Below are positions 44,207 to 53,914 of a DNA stretch of 64,000 bases, piece after piece. The notes under the pieces were generated by a model, which was not told where the DNA came from, searched no databases, and was given only the letters and a program-made list of their open reading frames with translations. Within the stretch, counting starts at the first letter, position 1. Each line of letters begins with the position of its first letter. The DNA comes from Parvibaculum indicum (GTDB lineage: Bacteria; Pseudomonadota; Alphaproteobacteria; Parvibaculales; Parvibaculaceae), in assembly GCF_011762095.1 (NCBI RefSeq), contig NZ_JAASQO010000009.1:1-64000 (forward strand). The letters run 5' to 3'. The translations under genes were made by a program, and so were the position numbers.

Positions 44207-44386
44207 ATGGGTATGGAATATAGCGGTATTCTCGGCATTATCATTCTGGTGCTGGACATCTACGCCATCGTCAAGATCGCGCAGAGCAGCGCGGAACCGC
44301 TCTGGAAAGCCATCTGGATCGTGCTCGTGATCGTGCTGCCCGTGATCGGCCTCATCATCTGGTTCCTCTTCGGCCCCAAGGGCTAA
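44207..44386 (+). CDS. Small membrane protein with PLDc_N domain
   Basis: A 59-residue protein with two transmembrane helices (LGIIILVLDIYAIVKIA and AIWIVLVIVLPVIGLIIWFL) and the PLD nuclease N-terminal-like pattern ending in FGPKG. Start chosen at 44207 since AGGGAG lies 6 bases before it; ATGs at 44201 and 44213 are alternatives. Such proteins are widespread and of unknown function. Confidence 0.75.
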   Translation: MGMEYSGILGIIILVLDIYAIVKIAQSSAEPLWKAIWIVLVIVLPVIGLIIWFLFGPKG

Positions 44387-44407
44387 GGAATAGCAGCCCC
44401 CTTCTCC

Positions 44408-44488
44408 GTCATTGCGAGGAGCGCAGCGACGAAGCAATCCAGCGCTGAGACAGCCGCTTATGGATTGCTTCGCTTCGCTCGCAATGAC
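44408..44488. repeat. Dispersed inverted repeat
   Basis: GTCATTGCGAGGAGCGCAGC (44408 onward) is mirrored by CGCTTCGCTCGCAATGAC (to 44488), with internal GAAGCAATCCA and TGGATTGCTTC. It is the common intergenic foldback of many proteobacteria, here between PLDc_N and bioD. Confidence 0.75.
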
Positions 44489-44512
44489 ACGCGATTTTCT
44501 GGGCGGAAAACC

Positions 44513-45181
44513 TTACAGCGGATAAAGCGCCGCCAGATCCGCCTCGCCGCCGCGCGGCAGCGCAATGACGGGCGTGCCGCCTGCGAAGCGGGCAATCGTT
44601 TCCACCGTCTCCTCGAAACTCACTTCGCTGCCCGGCGTCTCGCTCACCACGATGGCGCGCGGGTCGAGCTTGCGCGCGCGCAGGCTCTCAAGCGCGGTCA
44701 GCGTGTGCGAAATCGTGCCGAGATAGGAGCCGACGACGAGCAGCGGCGAAATGAAGACATGGGCCTCCAGCGCCTGCATCCAGTCGAGCACGGTATGCGT
44801 GTCGTCCAGCGGCACGGCCACGCCCCCCACGCCCTCGATCAGCAGCGGATCGTCTTTCCCCGCCGCCTCGACGCAATGGCCGACCAGCTCCTCGAAGGGG
44901 ATCGTCGCGCCTTCGCGCCGCGCGGCCATGTCGGGCGAGAGCGCCGCCCTGAAACGCCAATGCGACACACGCGCCGCGTTTTCATAGACGACATCCTCGT
45001 CCATCGCCGCCAGCAGCGCGGCCGGATCGCTTTCGGGGAAGGTCGTCTCGTCGAGGCCGCTCACCACCGGCTTGATCGCCCGCACCGGCACGCCCTTCTT
45101 GCGAAGCTGGCGCGTCAGCAGGGCGCTCACATAGGTCTTGCCGATTTCGGTCCCGGAAGAAGTGACGAAGATGACGGTCAT
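44513..45181 (-). CDS. bioD: Dethiobiotin synthetase
   Basis: A 222-residue P-loop enzyme closing the ureido ring: 7,8-diaminopelargonate plus CO2 and ATP gives dethiobiotin. The N-terminal strand and loop FVTSSGTEIGKTYVSALLTR match the BioD P-loop (GTEIGKT), followed by KPVVSG and, further on, IEGVGGVAVPLDD. Located 11 bp downstream of bioF, so the two are co-transcribed, opposite to bioBA. Confidence 0.95.
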   Translation of the reverse strand: MTVIFVTSSGTEIGKTYVSALLTRQLRKKGVPVRAIKPVVSGLDETTFPESDPAALLAAMDEDVVYENAARVSHWRFRAALSPDMAARREGATIPFEELVGHCVEAAGKDDPLLIEGVGGVAVPLDDTHTVLDWMQALEAHVFISPLLVVGSYLGTISHTLTALESLRARKLDPRAIVVSETPGSEVSFEETVETIARFAGGTPVIALPRGGEADLAALYPL

Positions 45182-45192
45182 GTTTTCTGCTC

Positions 45193-46368
45193 TTATTCGG
45201 CCGCTTTCCTGGGCATGATCCGTTCCCGGATGATGGCGGCGAGGCGGTCGATATCCGCGTCCTCATGTTCCGCGGTGAAGGTGATGCGCAGCCGCGCCGT
45301 CCCTTCCGGCACGGTGGGCGGGCGAATGCCGGTCACGAGGAAGCCTTCCGCTTCCAGCATTTTCGAGGCTTCGAGCGTCACCTGCGCATCGTCCAGCAGC
45401 ACCGGCACGATGGGGCTTTCGGGATCGGGCAGGTTCAGCGCGCGCGTGAAGCGCTTTGCCTTTTCCACCGGACGCCGCGTCAGCGCCTTGTCGCTTTCGA
45501 TGATGTCGATGGCGGCGATCGCAGCGGCGACCGCCGCGGGCGGCAGGCCGGTCGTATAGATGAGCGTACGCGCCCGGGTGCGGATGAAATCGCAGACGGC
45601 GCGGCTCGCACAGAGATAGCCGCCATAACCGCCCACCGCCTTGGAAAGCGTGCCCATCTGCAGCGGCACATCGGCCTTCGCGCCGCCGACGAAACTCGAT
45701 CCCTTGCCGTCGGCCACCACGCCGATGCCATGCGCATCGTCCGTCATCAGCCAGGCGTCGTGACGGCGGGCCAGCGCGGCCATGTCCTGAACCGGGGCAA
45801 GATCGCCATCCATCGAAAAGACGCCATCGGTAAGGATCATCGCATGGCGTCCGTCCTTGCGATGCTCTTCCAGAAGCGCCGTCAGATGCGCCATATCGTT
45901 GTGCCGGAAGATGTGCGTTTTCGCGTAGGAGAGGCGTGCCCCCATCATCAGGCAGCTATGCGAAAGTTCGTCGGCGAAGATCACGTCGCCGACGCCCACA
46001 AGCGCGGAGATGATGCCCAGATTGGCGAGATAGCCCGATCCGAAAACCACGCAATCCTCGGTTTCCTTCAGCCGGGCGAGCCGGGTCTCCAGCTCGGTGT
46101 AGAGAGGATGATTGCCGGTGATATGGCGCGAGGCGCCCGAGCCTGCGCCATAGGCGTCGATGGCGGCCTTGGCGGCCTCTTTCACGCGGTCCGACTGGGA
46201 AAGGTTCAGATAATCGTTGCAGCAGAAGGAGACGAGCCGTTTCCCGTCCCGCGCCGCCGCGGCGGCGGGCCCGCGCGCCGTCTCCACCAGCACGCGGCGC
46301 AGCGCGCGCTTTTCCAGCGCGTCCAGCTTGCCTTTCACAAAGGCGTCGAGTGAATTTCCGTCTGCCAA
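45193..46368 (-). CDS. bioF: 8-amino-7-oxononanoate synthase
   Basis: A PLP enzyme that joins pimeloyl-ACP (or CoA) and alanine. Visible are the [11 protein letters not shown] start region, [12 protein letters not shown], the DDAHGIGV motif and the PLP lysine in [12 protein letters not shown] choose a TTG start at 46368, preceded by AGGAG at good spacing; it gives 391 residues, the usual family length. An ATG further upstream (46479) would add 37 atypical residues and run across the divergent bioB promoter. It begins the bioFD unit. Confidence 0.9.
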   Translation of the reverse strand: MADGNSLDAFVKGKLDALEKRALRRVLVETARGPAAAAARDGKRLVSFCCNDYLNLSQSDRVKEAAKAAIDAYGAGSGASRHITGNHPLYTELETRLARLKETEDCVVFGSGYLANLGIISALVGVGDVIFADELSHSCLMMGARLSYAKTHIFRHNDMAHLTALLEEHRKDGRHAMILTDGVFSMDGDLAPVQDMAALARRHDAWLMTDDAHGIGVVADGKGSSFVGGAKADVPLQMGTLSKAVGGYGGYLCASRAVCDFIRTRARTLIYTTGLPPAAVAAAIAAIDIIESDKALTRRPVEKAKRFTRALNLPDPESPIVPVLLDDAQVTLEASKMLEAEGFLVTGIRPPTVPEGTARLRITFTAEHEDADIDRLAAIIRERIMPRKAAE

Positions 46369-46473
46369 ACCGCCTCTCCTGAAAGCCCCTCTCGCCCCGC
46401 CGCCCGGCACCATTATGGGCCGGTCCCGATCTGTCAACATAAAGGCCAAAAACCCCACACTTTCAGCAGGTTC

Positions 46474-46501
46474 TTGCATTGCGGGCCAAGCTGCCTATGC
46501 T
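46474..46501 (+). promoter_or_regulatory. Possible bioB promoter
   Basis: TTGCAT (46474-46479) and TATGCT (46496-46501) are spaced by 16 bp, 33 bp before the bioB start. No BioR (TTATMKATAA) or BirA-type operator was seen in the divergent bioF-bioB gap. Confidence 0.4.
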
Positions 46502-46533
46502 CGGCGAAATTCCGACAGTTACATTCAGGACAG

Positions 46534-47589
46534 ATGGGCCTCGCCATGAGCCTTCAAAGCGAATTCGACGCCGAAAACAAAGCCGGGACCCCGGCGCCGT
46601 CCACCGCCCGCACCGACCCGGGAACGCTGCGTCACGACTGGACGCGCGAGGAAATCGAGGCGCTTTTCGCCCTGCCCTTCAACGATCTCGTCTTCGAGGC
46701 TCAGATCGCCCATCGCCGCTGGTTCAACCCGAACCAGGTGCAGATGTCGACGCTTCTGTCGATCAAGACCGGCGGCTGCCCCGAGGATTGCGGCTATTGC
46801 GCCCAGAGCGCGAAATTCGACACCGGCCTCAAGGCGTCCAAGCTGATGGAAGTCGAAAAGGTGCTCGCCGAAGCCCGCAAGGCGAAGGAAGCCGGGTCCT
46901 CGCGCTATTGCATGGGCGCGGCGTGGCGCGAGCCCAAGGATCGCGACATGGACACGATCTGCGCCATCGTGCAGGGCGTGAAGGAAATGGGCATGGAAAC
47001 CTGCATGACGCTCGGCATGCTGTCGGGCCAGCAGGTGCACCGTCTCGCCCAGGCCGGTCTCGATTACTACAACCACAATATCGACACCTCGGAAGAATAT
47101 TACGACAAGATCATCAGCACCCGGACCTTTCAGGACCGGCTCGACACGCTGGAGCGCGTGCGCCAGGCGGGCATCAATGTCTGTTCCGGCGGCATTGTCG
47201 GCATGGGCGAGGAACAATCCGACCGCGCCGGCATGCTGATGGCGCTGGCGAACCTCGAAGAGCATCCGCAGTCCGTGCCGATCAACATGCTGATCCCGAT
47301 GGAAGGCACGCCGCTCGAGGGCGAGGGCCAGATCGACCCGCTCGATTTCGTGCGCACCATCGCCGTGGCGCGCATCATGATGCCGCAGAGCATGGTCCGC
47401 ATCGCGGCCGGCCGCGAGCATATGAGCGACGAAACGCAGACGCTCTGCTTCCTGGCGGGCGCCAATTCCATCTTCACCGGGGATAAGCTCCTGACGGCGA
47501 AGAACCCGGGCGATGCGCATGACAGCAAACTGCTCGGCAAGCTCGGCATCGAGCCCATGCCCGCGCATACCTGCCCGGCCGAGAAGTAA
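46534..47589 (+). CDS. bioB: Biotin synthase
   Basis: A radical-SAM enzyme inserting sulfur into dethiobiotin. The 4Fe-4S motif is [11 protein letters not shown], with the second-cluster residues in the usual places ([21 protein letters not shown]) and the conserved arginine in VRIAAGR. The start at 46534 (MGLAMSLQ) has AGGA a few bases upstream; 46546 is an alternative. It is divergent from bioFD and followed by bioA after an intergenic repeat. Confidence 0.95.
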   Translation: MGLAMSLQSEFDAENKAGTPAPSTARTDPGTLRHDWTREEIEALFALPFNDLVFEAQIAHRRWFNPNQVQMSTLLSIKTGGCPEDCGYCAQSAKFDTGLKASKLMEVEKVLAEARKAKEAGSSRYCMGAAWREPKDRDMDTICAIVQGVKEMGMETCMTLGMLSGQQVHRLAQAGLDYYNHNIDTSEEYYDKIISTRTFQDRLDTLERVRQAGINVCSGGIVGMGEEQSDRAGMLMALANLEEHPQSVPINMLIPMEGTPLEGEGQIDPLDFVRTIAVARIMMPQSMVRIAAGREHMSDETQTLCFLAGANSIFTGDKLLTAKNPGDAHDSKLLGKLGIEPMPAHTCPAEK

Positions 47590-47598
47590 TCAAAATCA

Positions 47599-47713
47599 CC
47601 TCCCCCCTTGAGGGGGAGGTCGATCAGCAAGGCTGATCGGGTGGGGGGTCTTCTTCGAAGACTCTTTAAATCCGCTACCCCCCTCCCAACCCTCCCCCGC
47701 AAGGGGAGAGGGC
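47599..47713. repeat. Dispersed GC-rich foldback between bioB and bioA
   Basis: CCTCCCCCCTTGAGGGGGAGG at the left and CCCTCCCCCGCAAGGGGAGAGG at the right, with GATCAGCAAGGCTGATC between. This type of repeat is widespread in alphaproteobacterial intergenic regions and ends just before the bioA ribosome-binding site. Confidence 0.7.
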
Positions 47714-47733
47714 AAACAGGGGAGAACCTGCCC

Positions 47734-49035
47734 ATGTCCGTCCCGCCCGCCAATCCGCTCATCAACAACCCGCCGGACTGGCTCACGCGGGGCGCGCCGC
47801 ATTTGTGGCTGCCCTATACCCAGATGCAGACCACGCCCATGGCGCTGCCCGTGGTGAAGACCGACGGCGTACGCCTCACGCTCGACGACGGCCGCGAGCT
47901 TGTCGACGGCGTCTCCTCCTGGTGGACCGCCGCGCATGGCTACAATCACCCCCATATCCGCGAGGCGGTGACGACGCAGCTCGAAAAGATGCCGCATGTC
48001 ATGCTGGGCGGGCTCGCCCATGAGCAGGCCTGCCGGCTCGCCTCCCGCCTCACCGACAAGCTGCCGGGCGACCTCGCCCATGTCTTCTTTTCGGAGTCCG
48101 GTTCCGTCTCGGTCGAAATCGGGATGAAGATCGCGGTCCAGTACTGGATCAATTCAGGCGAGCGGGGCCGCACCCGCTTCGTCAGTTTCAAGGGCGGCTA
48201 TCACGGCGACACGCTCGCCACCATGTCGGTCTGCGATCCGGAAGAGGGCATGCACTCTCTCTTCAAGGGCGCGATCGCCGAGCAGTTCATCTGCGAGTTA
48301 CCCACGGATGAGGATAAAGCCGCCGCGCTCGATGCCTTCCTCGCCGAGCATAAGTCCGAGATTGCGGGCATCGTCACCGAGCCTCTGGTGCAGGGTGCGG
48401 GCGGCATGCTCTTTCATTCCCCAATCTCGCTCAAACTATTGCGCAATCTCGCCGACAAGCACGGCATTCTCTTGCTGGTCGATGAGATCTTCACGGGCTT
48501 CGGGCGCACCGGCACCATGTTCGCCTGCGAGGCGGCGGGGATAACGCCCGACATCATGACGCTCTCCAAGGCGCTCACCGGCGGCACGCTGCCGCTCGCC
48601 GCGACCGTCGCCCGCGCGCCCGTTTTCGAGGCGTTTCTGGGCGAAGACGCCGGAAAAGCGCTGATGCACGGCCCCACCTACACCGGCAATGCGCTGGCCT
48701 GCGCGGCGGCCAATGCCTCGCTCGACCTCTTCGAAACCGAGCCCCGGCTCGATCAGGTCGCCGCCATCGAGGCGCAGCTCAAATCCCAACTCGAGCCCGC
48801 CCGCGATATCCCCGGCGTCGTCGATGTCCGCGTGCTGGGCGCCATCGGCGTCATCGAACTTCAGTCCATCGCCGAACCGGACGCCATGAAACGGCGCTTC
48901 GTCGAGGAAGGCGTCTGGATCCGCCCCTTCCGCAACATCGTCTACACCACGCCGCCCTTCACCATCGGCCAGGACGATCTCGCCCAACTGACAGGCGCGA
49001 TGCTCAAAGTCTGTGCGGAATTCGCACCGTCCTGA
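47734..49035 (+). CDS. bioA: Adenosylmethionine-8-amino-7-oxononanoate aminotransferase
   Basis: A class III PLP aminotransferase that uses SAM to make diaminopelargonate. BioA signatures are LWLPYTQM near the start, DGVSSWWTAAHGYNHPHI, FKGGYHGDT, DEIFTGFGRTG and the PLP lysine in TLSKALTGG. The ATG at 47734 has GGGGAGA upstream. Together with bioB, bioF and bioD it completes the late pathway from pimeloyl thioester to biotin. Confidence 0.95.
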   Translation: MSVPPANPLINNPPDWLTRGAPHLWLPYTQMQTTPMALPVVKTDGVRLTLDDGRELVDGVSSWWTAAHGYNHPHIREAVTTQLEKMPHVMLGGLAHEQACRLASRLTDKLPGDLAHVFFSESGSVSVEIGMKIAVQYWINSGERGRTRFVSFKGGYHGDTLATMSVCDPEEGMHSLFKGAIAEQFICELPTDEDKAAALDAFLAEHKSEIAGIVTEPLVQGAGGMLFHSPISLKLLRNLADKHGILLLVDEIFTGFGRTGTMFACEAAGITPDIMTLSKALTGGTLPLAATVARAPVFEAFLGEDAGKALMHGPTYTGNALACAAANASLDLFETEPRLDQVAAIEAQLKSQLEPARDIPGVVDVRVLGAIGVIELQSIAEPDAMKRRFVEEGVWIRPFRNIVYTTPPFTIGQDDLAQLTGAMLKVCAEFAPS

Positions 49036-49298
49036 TGTTGAATTCGCGCGTCTAAATCCATCAGGACCTACTTTTTGTAGTGTAACGCGTGTTTTTACAC
49101 GCCAGATATTGAGCCAATTCGAGACACACATTACGCTCGAATCAGAGGCCGATTCGCGCCTTCAAAAACATACGGACAGATCCGGGTTGTGCGCATTGCC
49201 GAGCGCCGAGACTGGCGCTCTCGCAAGGCGGGCTTTGATTTTTACCTGCCAGCCCCCGCTCCGAGGGGCCGCGGGTTCGAGGGGACAGGACCACACCC

Positions 49299-49982
49299 AT
49301 GCATGTCATTGCGTTTGCGTCACAGAAAGGCGGATCGGGCAAGACCACGCTTGCCGGACACATCGCCGTCGAAGCCGAGTATCAGGAAGCAGGCCCCGTT
49401 GCCCTCATCGACACCGACCCGCAAGGCAGCCTGTCGCAATGGTGGAATGCCCGGGAAGAGGAACGCCCCTTCTTCGTCAGCCCCTCCAGCGAAGGTCTCG
49501 CCTCCGATCTGGAAAAACTGAGGCTGGGCGGGATCGAACTCGTCGTGATCGACACGCCGCCCGCCATCACCGCCACGATCCATCACGTGATCGAGCAGGC
49601 CGACCTCGTGGTGATCCCGACCCGGCCAAGCCCGCACGACCTGCGCGCAGCGGGCGCCACCGTCCAGATCTGCGAGGAACTGGGCAAACCGCTGGCCTTC
49701 GCGCTCAATGGCGCCAGCCCCAGGGCCCGGATTACCACCGAGGCGGCGATCGCGCTCTCCCAGCACGGCGCCGTGGCCCCGTCGATTATCCACCAGCGAA
49801 TCGATTTCGCATCTTCTATGATCGATGGTCGAACCGTTCGCGAAATCGGCTCCAACACCAAATCGCCCGACGAAATTGCCGGGCTGTGGGGGTTTCTCGC
49901 GGACCGGCTGGCCGGCAGGGAGACGTCGCCTCTGACCTCTACCGCGTCGGCTTTTAGCGATGCATTGAGGGGAGCTGCCTGA
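49299..49982 (+). CDS. ParA-family partition ATPase
   Basis: A 227-residue deviant Walker A ATPase: KGGSGKTT near the start, DTDPQGSLSQWW, and VVIDTPPAIT as Walker B/switch. Small ParA-like proteins position plasmids, chromosomes or protein clusters. No ParB gene or parS-like site is visible, and the gene runs 1 bp before a SPOR protein, so it may position an envelope or divisome component. The 263-bp gap before it shows no clear feature. Confidence 0.85.
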   Translation: MHVIAFASQKGGSGKTTLAGHIAVEAEYQEAGPVALIDTDPQGSLSQWWNAREEERPFFVSPSSEGLASDLEKLRLGGIELVVIDTPPAITATIHHVIEQADLVVIPTRPSPHDLRAAGATVQICEELGKPLAFALNGASPRARITTEAAIALSQHGAVAPSIIHQRIDFASSMIDGRTVREIGSNTKSPDEIAGLWGFLADRLAGRETSPLTSTASAFSDALRGAA

Positions 49983-49983
49983 A

Positions 49984-51039
49984 ATGGCGAAAAAGCCCGC
50001 TTCTCTGACCGGCGATCTGCTGGCCCGCAAAGGGGAAGCAAGACCCTCCGACCTGAAGCCCGTCAATGACGAAGGGCCTCAAGGCGCGGATATTTCAGTC
50101 CTGCCCGGACGTCAGCCTCATCTGGAAGGTATTGGCGTCAAGGGTCAGGTTTCCACTACGCTATCCCCGGAAGAACCGGTGGAAAGCGGGGGCTCGGAAG
50201 AGATGGCCAGTGAAGATGACGGCGCGCGGCCCAGCCCGCCCGAGCCGGAAATCATCTATACCCCGGAAGACCACGAAACCGGCAGCCGGACGAAACTTGT
50301 CGCCGGCGCCTTTATTGGCGTCGCGCTTCTGGGCGGCGTCCTGCTCGCACTGATGTTCAATGGCGGCGACCGCGGGACCGCGCCCGTTCTGCCGCAGGAA
50401 ACCGACGGCGCTTCCGGCGCCGGGCAAGCCGCGTCCGAGACGGCATCCAGGGCCGATGAGCCCGCGGTGGCGGTGGAAACAGTGCCGGCCGGGACCGACG
50501 CAGCTCCGGAAACGCAGGCGGCGGCACCTGCCGAGAGCCTGGCCGACATCGAAGTCGCTACGCTACGCAGCACGACGGCGGAAGAAACGGCCGAAACAGC
50601 CGGTCCCGACGCAGCAGCAACAAGCGACCCCGCCCTCGAGCCGGCCCCGGCCGCAGCGACGCCTGCGGCAACCGAACCGGCCGCCCGGACGGAAAATTCC
50701 GCGCCCGCTCCTGATCCGGCAACGCCGAAAACCGCCGAGGCCGAAGCGGAAGCCACAGTGGCGCCGGCCGCCCCCGTTGCCGCAACCGGCGGGAACTGGG
50801 TCGTGCAGCTTCTCGCCTCCCGCAGCGAAGCGGATGCGAAAGCCGCCTGGCAGACCCTTTCGACCAGGCATGGCTCCATTCTCGGCGGACATGGGCTCGA
50901 CATCCAGAAAGCCGATCTGGGCGACAAGGGCACGTTCTTCCGCGTCCGCGCCGCCGGTTTCGAGACCAAGGCGGCGGCGGCCAAAGCCTGCGGCGCCCTC
51001 AAAGGCGCCGGACAGGACTGCCTGGTCCGCCAGCGCTGA
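49984..51039 (+). CDS. SPOR-domain membrane protein
   Basis: A 351-residue inner-membrane protein: cytoplasmic N-terminus of about 100 residues, one membrane span (LVAGAFIGVALLGGVLLALMF), a long Ala/Pro/Glu-rich periplasmic linker, and a C-terminal SPOR domain (WVVQLLASRSEADAKAAWQTL to KGAGQDCLV). SPOR domains bind denuded peptidoglycan at division sites. Its start is 1 bp after the ParA stop, so both are co-transcribed. Confidence 0.88.
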   Translation: MAKKPASLTGDLLARKGEARPSDLKPVNDEGPQGADISVLPGRQPHLEGIGVKGQVSTTLSPEEPVESGGSEEMASEDDGARPSPPEPEIIYTPEDHETGSRTKLVAGAFIGVALLGGVLLALMFNGGDRGTAPVLPQETDGASGAGQAASETASRADEPAVAVETVPAGTDAAPETQAAAPAESLADIEVATLRSTTAEETAETAGPDAAATSDPALEPAPAAATPAATEPAARTENSAPAPDPATPKTAEAEAEATVAPAAPVAATGGNWVVQLLASRSEADAKAAWQTLSTRHGSILGGHGLDIQKADLGDKGTFFRVRAAGFETKAAAAKACGALKGAGQDCLVRQR

Positions 51040-51062
51040 GAACGACATCATCGGAAAACGGG

Positions 51063-51086
51063 AACGGGGCCTTCGGGCCCCGTTTT
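51063..51086 (+). terminator. Rho-independent terminator after the SPOR gene
   Basis: Nine-base perfect stem AACGGGGCC / GGCCCCGTT with a TTCG tetraloop, then TT. It separates the ParA-SPOR unit from the HAD gene. Confidence 0.85.
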
Positions 51087-51180
51087 CATGTCGGCGTCCT
51101 CTCTCCGGGGGCGTTTGCTTCCGTCGGGCCGCGGTGTAGTGTCCGGCCATTGCCATTCACGATATCTGACCGGACACCAC

Positions 51181-51822
51181 ATGATCGAAGCTGTTATCTG
51201 GGATTTCGGCGGCGTGCTGACTTCCAGCCCGTTCGAAGCCTTCAACCGCTATGAGCGCGAGCGGGGCCTGCCCGCCGATTTCATCCGCTCCATCAACGCG
51301 ACCAATCCCGACACCAATGCCTGGGCGCTGTTCGAGCGCAATGAAATCACGCTGGACGAGTTCGACAGGCTTTTCCTCGAGGAAGCGCAAGGCAGAGGAC
51401 ATGAGGTGACGGGCCGCGATGTCGTCTCGCTGCTGTCGGGCGACATTCGCCCGGAAATGGTGACCGCGCTTACCCGCTGCAAGGAACGAGCGAAAGTCGG
51501 CTGCATCACTAATAATGTCTCGGCAGGCGAAGGCGCCGGAATGGCGCGCTCGGCGGACAAGGCGGCGGCAGTATCGGAGGTTATGTCGCTTTTCGACCAT
51601 GTGATCGAAAGCTCGAAGGTCGGCATTCGAAAACCCGATCCGCGCATCTACGAGATGGCCTGCCAGGCGCTTGGCGTCGATCCGGCGAAATCCGTCTATC
51701 TGGACGATCTCGGCATCAACCTGAAACCCGCCCGCGCCCTCGGCATGACCACGATCAAGGTGCTGAATGCCGAACAGGCGCTGGAAGAACTCGAAGCTGC
51801 CGTAGGGTTTGCGCTGCGGTAA
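51181..51822 (+). CDS. HAD-superfamily hydrolase
   Basis: A 213-residue HAD subfamily IA protein. Motif I is WDFGGVL, motif II ITNN, motif III the lysine in KVGIRKPD, and motif IV YLDDLGIN. The arrangement resembles the HAD-like domain of epoxide hydrolase N-termini (EPHX2-like). Probably a small-molecule phosphatase of unknown substrate. It precedes the P450 gene by 88 bp, in the same direction. Confidence 0.9.
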   Translation: MIEAVIWDFGGVLTSSPFEAFNRYERERGLPADFIRSINATNPDTNAWALFERNEITLDEFDRLFLEEAQGRGHEVTGRDVVSLLSGDIRPEMVTALTRCKERAKVGCITNNVSAGEGAGMARSADKAAAVSEVMSLFDHVIESSKVGIRKPDPRIYEMACQALGVDPAKSVYLDDLGINLKPARALGMTTIKVLNAEQALEELEAAVGFALR

Positions 51823-51909
51823 CGCGGCCCGGCAGGCTGTTCTTGAGCGGCAGGCCCCGACAGGCCTAGTCTTCTCCCAAAAGAAAAGGTCACTGGGAGG
51901 AGACCCGTT

Positions 51910-53163
51910 ATGCTGCGACCTCAGGCGGAGGCCGTCGATCTCGACGGCAAGCCCGATCTCAAGAACCCCGATCTCTATCTGACGGATGATTTCCACGAGA
52001 TCTTCCGCGCCTTGCGGGCGGAAGAACCGGTCTACTGGAACCCGGAAGCCGACAGTTCGGGCTTCTGGGCCGTTACCCGATATGACGACATCGAGACGAT
52101 CTCGAAGAGCCCGAAAATCTTTTCATCCGCCAAGGATATGGGCGGCCACCGGATCTTCAACGAGAACGAAATCGACGAGAACGATACCGACGCCAGCATG
52201 ATCTCGATGGATCCGCCGACGCATAATGCCTATCGGCGCATGGTCACGCCGGGTTTCGTGCCGAAGCGCATCTCCAACATGGAAGAGCGCATCCGCGCCC
52301 GCGTGACGCGCCTTCTCGACCGGATGCCCGCGACCGGCCAGACGGAATTCGTATCGGCGGTGGCGGCGGCGCTTCCCATCGAAGTGCTGGCGGAACTCTT
52401 CGGCGTCCCGTCGAGCGACGGACCCAAGCTTTTCGAATGGTCCAACGCGACAGTAGGCGAAGACGATCCCGAACTGCGCGTCTCCGATGAGTATATGCGC
52501 CAATGCGTCGGGGAAATGGCGGGCTATGCCGCCGGCCTGTGGGAAGAGCGCCTGAAAAATCCGGGGGAAGACCTCATATCCATGCTCGCCCACTCGAAGG
52601 TCGATGGCGAGGCCATGACTTTCCCGACCTATATCGGCACCTTCATCCTGCTGGTCGTCGCAGGTAACGAAACCACCCGGAATTCGATCTCCGGCGGCCT
52701 TCAGGCCCTGTCGCAGTTTCCCGATCAGCGCCGCAAGCTGCTCGAAGATCCTTCGCTCATCCCGAGCGCGGTTCAGGAAATCGTGCGCTGGGTCAGTCCG
52801 GTGCTGCATATGAGGCGCACCGCGACGGAGGATGTCGAACTCGGCGGCAAGGAGATCAAGGCCGGGGACAAGGTGGTGATGTGGTACTGCTCCGCCAATC
52901 GCGACGAGGCGAAGTGGCAGGACCCCTATACTTTCGACGTCACACGCTACGCGATGGGCGATGCGCCGACCCAGCTCGGTTTCGGCGCGGGGCAGCATTT
53001 CTGTCTCGGGTCGCGGCTGGCCGAGCTGCAGCTCAAAGTGCTGTTCCAGGAACTGCTGACGCGGTTTCCCGATATCGAGGTCGACGGGCCGGTACGGCGG
53101 CTGCGTTCGAACTTCATTTCCGGGATCAAGGAAATGCCGGTGCGTTACACGCCTTCCGCCTGA
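51910..53163 (+). CDS. Cytochrome P450
   Basis: A 417-residue soluble bacterial P450. The heme cysteine is C365 in FGAGQHFCLGSRL, the I-helix oxygen-activation motif is AGNETTR (251-257), and the K-helix ExxR is E290-R293. The MISMDPPTHNAYRRMV segment is typical. It resembles the CYP125/CYP124/linalool-8-monooxygenase-like group that hydroxylates terpenoid, steroid or alkyl substrates. No ferredoxin or reductase gene is nearby, so electron partners must be elsewhere. GGGAGGAG precedes the ATG. Confidence 0.93.
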   Translation: MLRPQAEAVDLDGKPDLKNPDLYLTDDFHEIFRALRAEEPVYWNPEADSSGFWAVTRYDDIETISKSPKIFSSAKDMGGHRIFNENEIDENDTDASMISMDPPTHNAYRRMVTPGFVPKRISNMEERIRARVTRLLDRMPATGQTEFVSAVAAALPIEVLAELFGVPSSDGPKLFEWSNATVGEDDPELRVSDEYMRQCVGEMAGYAAGLWEERLKNPGEDLISMLAHSKVDGEAMTFPTYIGTFILLVVAGNETTRNSISGGLQALSQFPDQRRKLLEDPSLIPSAVQEIVRWVSPVLHMRRTATEDVELGGKEIKAGDKVVMWYCSANRDEAKWQDPYTFDVTRYAMGDAPTQLGFGAGQHFCLGSRLAELQLKVLFQELLTRFPDIEVDGPVRRLRSNFISGIKEMPVRYTPSA

Positions 53164-53192
53164 CCGGCGAAAACAGCCCGCCGGACACGGAA

Positions 53193-53224
53193 AAGGGCGC
53201 AGAGAGGTTTCTCTCTGCGCCCTT
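53193..53224. terminator. Bidirectional terminator between P450 and TerB-like genes
   Basis: AAGGGCGCAGAGAG and CTCTCTGCGCCCTT form a 14-base stem with a GTTT loop. The run of T needed for termination is better on the minus strand, so it mainly serves the TerB-like gene. Confidence 0.75.
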
Positions 53225-53246
53225 CCCGAATGCGGGATCTCTTGTC

Positions 53247-53705
53247 CTAGTGGCCGAGCCGAGCGGCCGCGCGCTCCTTGGCAGACGCGGATTCGCTGGC
53301 GCTCAGGCCCACTTCCTTGGCAAGCGTCTCGATCATCACGGTTTCCATCCGGTGCAGCGTACCGTCGGACAGAGCCACTTCCCAGAGCATCTCGACGACC
53401 TGGCCGCGCTCTTCCTGATTGAAGCCTTCCTGAACGGCCTTGGTGAAGATGTATTCGCCCATGCCGACCTTGGCGCGCTCCTCGGCGACCTTCAGAAGAT
53501 CGGCCGCCTCATCGGCATTGAGCGTGAAATGTTCGGTGATGGCCCGCTTGATCGCCTCGCGCTCTCCATCGGTGAAATCGCGGTCGCGGCCCGCGGCCTC
53601 AACGAGCAAGGCTGCCGCCGCCAGCTGCTTGGCCTCCGGGCTCATGGGCACGTTCCCGGTTGTCGTCAGGCCCTTTTGAAGGGCGTTGCGGATCTTCTCA
53701 AACAT
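53247..53705 (-). CDS. TerB-like (tellurite resistance/DUF533-like) protein
   Basis: A 152-residue all-helical protein with a TerB-type domain: KQLAAAALLVEAAGRDRDFTDGEREAIKRAI and the second EF-like half QVVEMLWEVALSDGTLHRMET. Acidic DxDxD-like turns suggest metal binding. Start at 53705 (MFEKIRN) with a GGGAAGA upstream; an ATG 33 bases earlier is unlikely. TerB-like domains occur in stress and membrane-associated systems; the function here is unknown. Confidence 0.85.
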   Translation of the reverse strand: MFEKIRNALQKGLTTTGNVPMSPEAKQLAAAALLVEAAGRDRDFTDGEREAIKRAITEHFTLNADEAADLLKVAEERAKVGMGEYIFTKAVQEGFNQEERGQVVEMLWEVALSDGTLHRMETVMIETLAKEVGLSASESASAKERAAARLGH

Positions 53706-53854
53706 TTTGTCTTCCCCTGCTGGCGCGACCGTCTTCAAAGGCGCGGCCTCTTCCTTTTTGGGGGCAGACTAGAGCAGATCGCCGCCGGATGGAATCGCTA
53801 AGCAGGCCCGGCCGGCCGGGAAATCCGTCCGCTCTCGCCACGCACACCAGCTTC

Positions 53855-53893
53855 AAAAAAAGAAAGGCCGCTACCGGAACCCCGGCAGCGGCC
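53855..53893 (-). terminator. Terminator after the RND transporter
   Basis: GGCCGCTnCCGG and CCGGnAGCGGCC form a stem (53866-53893) followed on the minus strand by a run of T residues (53861-53855). It lies 22 bp after the RND stop. Confidence 0.8.
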
Positions 53894-53914
53894 CAAATTG
53901 ACGCATGGTCCTAG

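Noticed and set aside
46369-46479. The longer 428-residue BioF reading
   Set aside because: The extra N-terminal residues are atypical, contain the divergent bioB promoter region, and lack a ribosome-binding site, while the TTG at 46368 has AGGAG at proper spacing.
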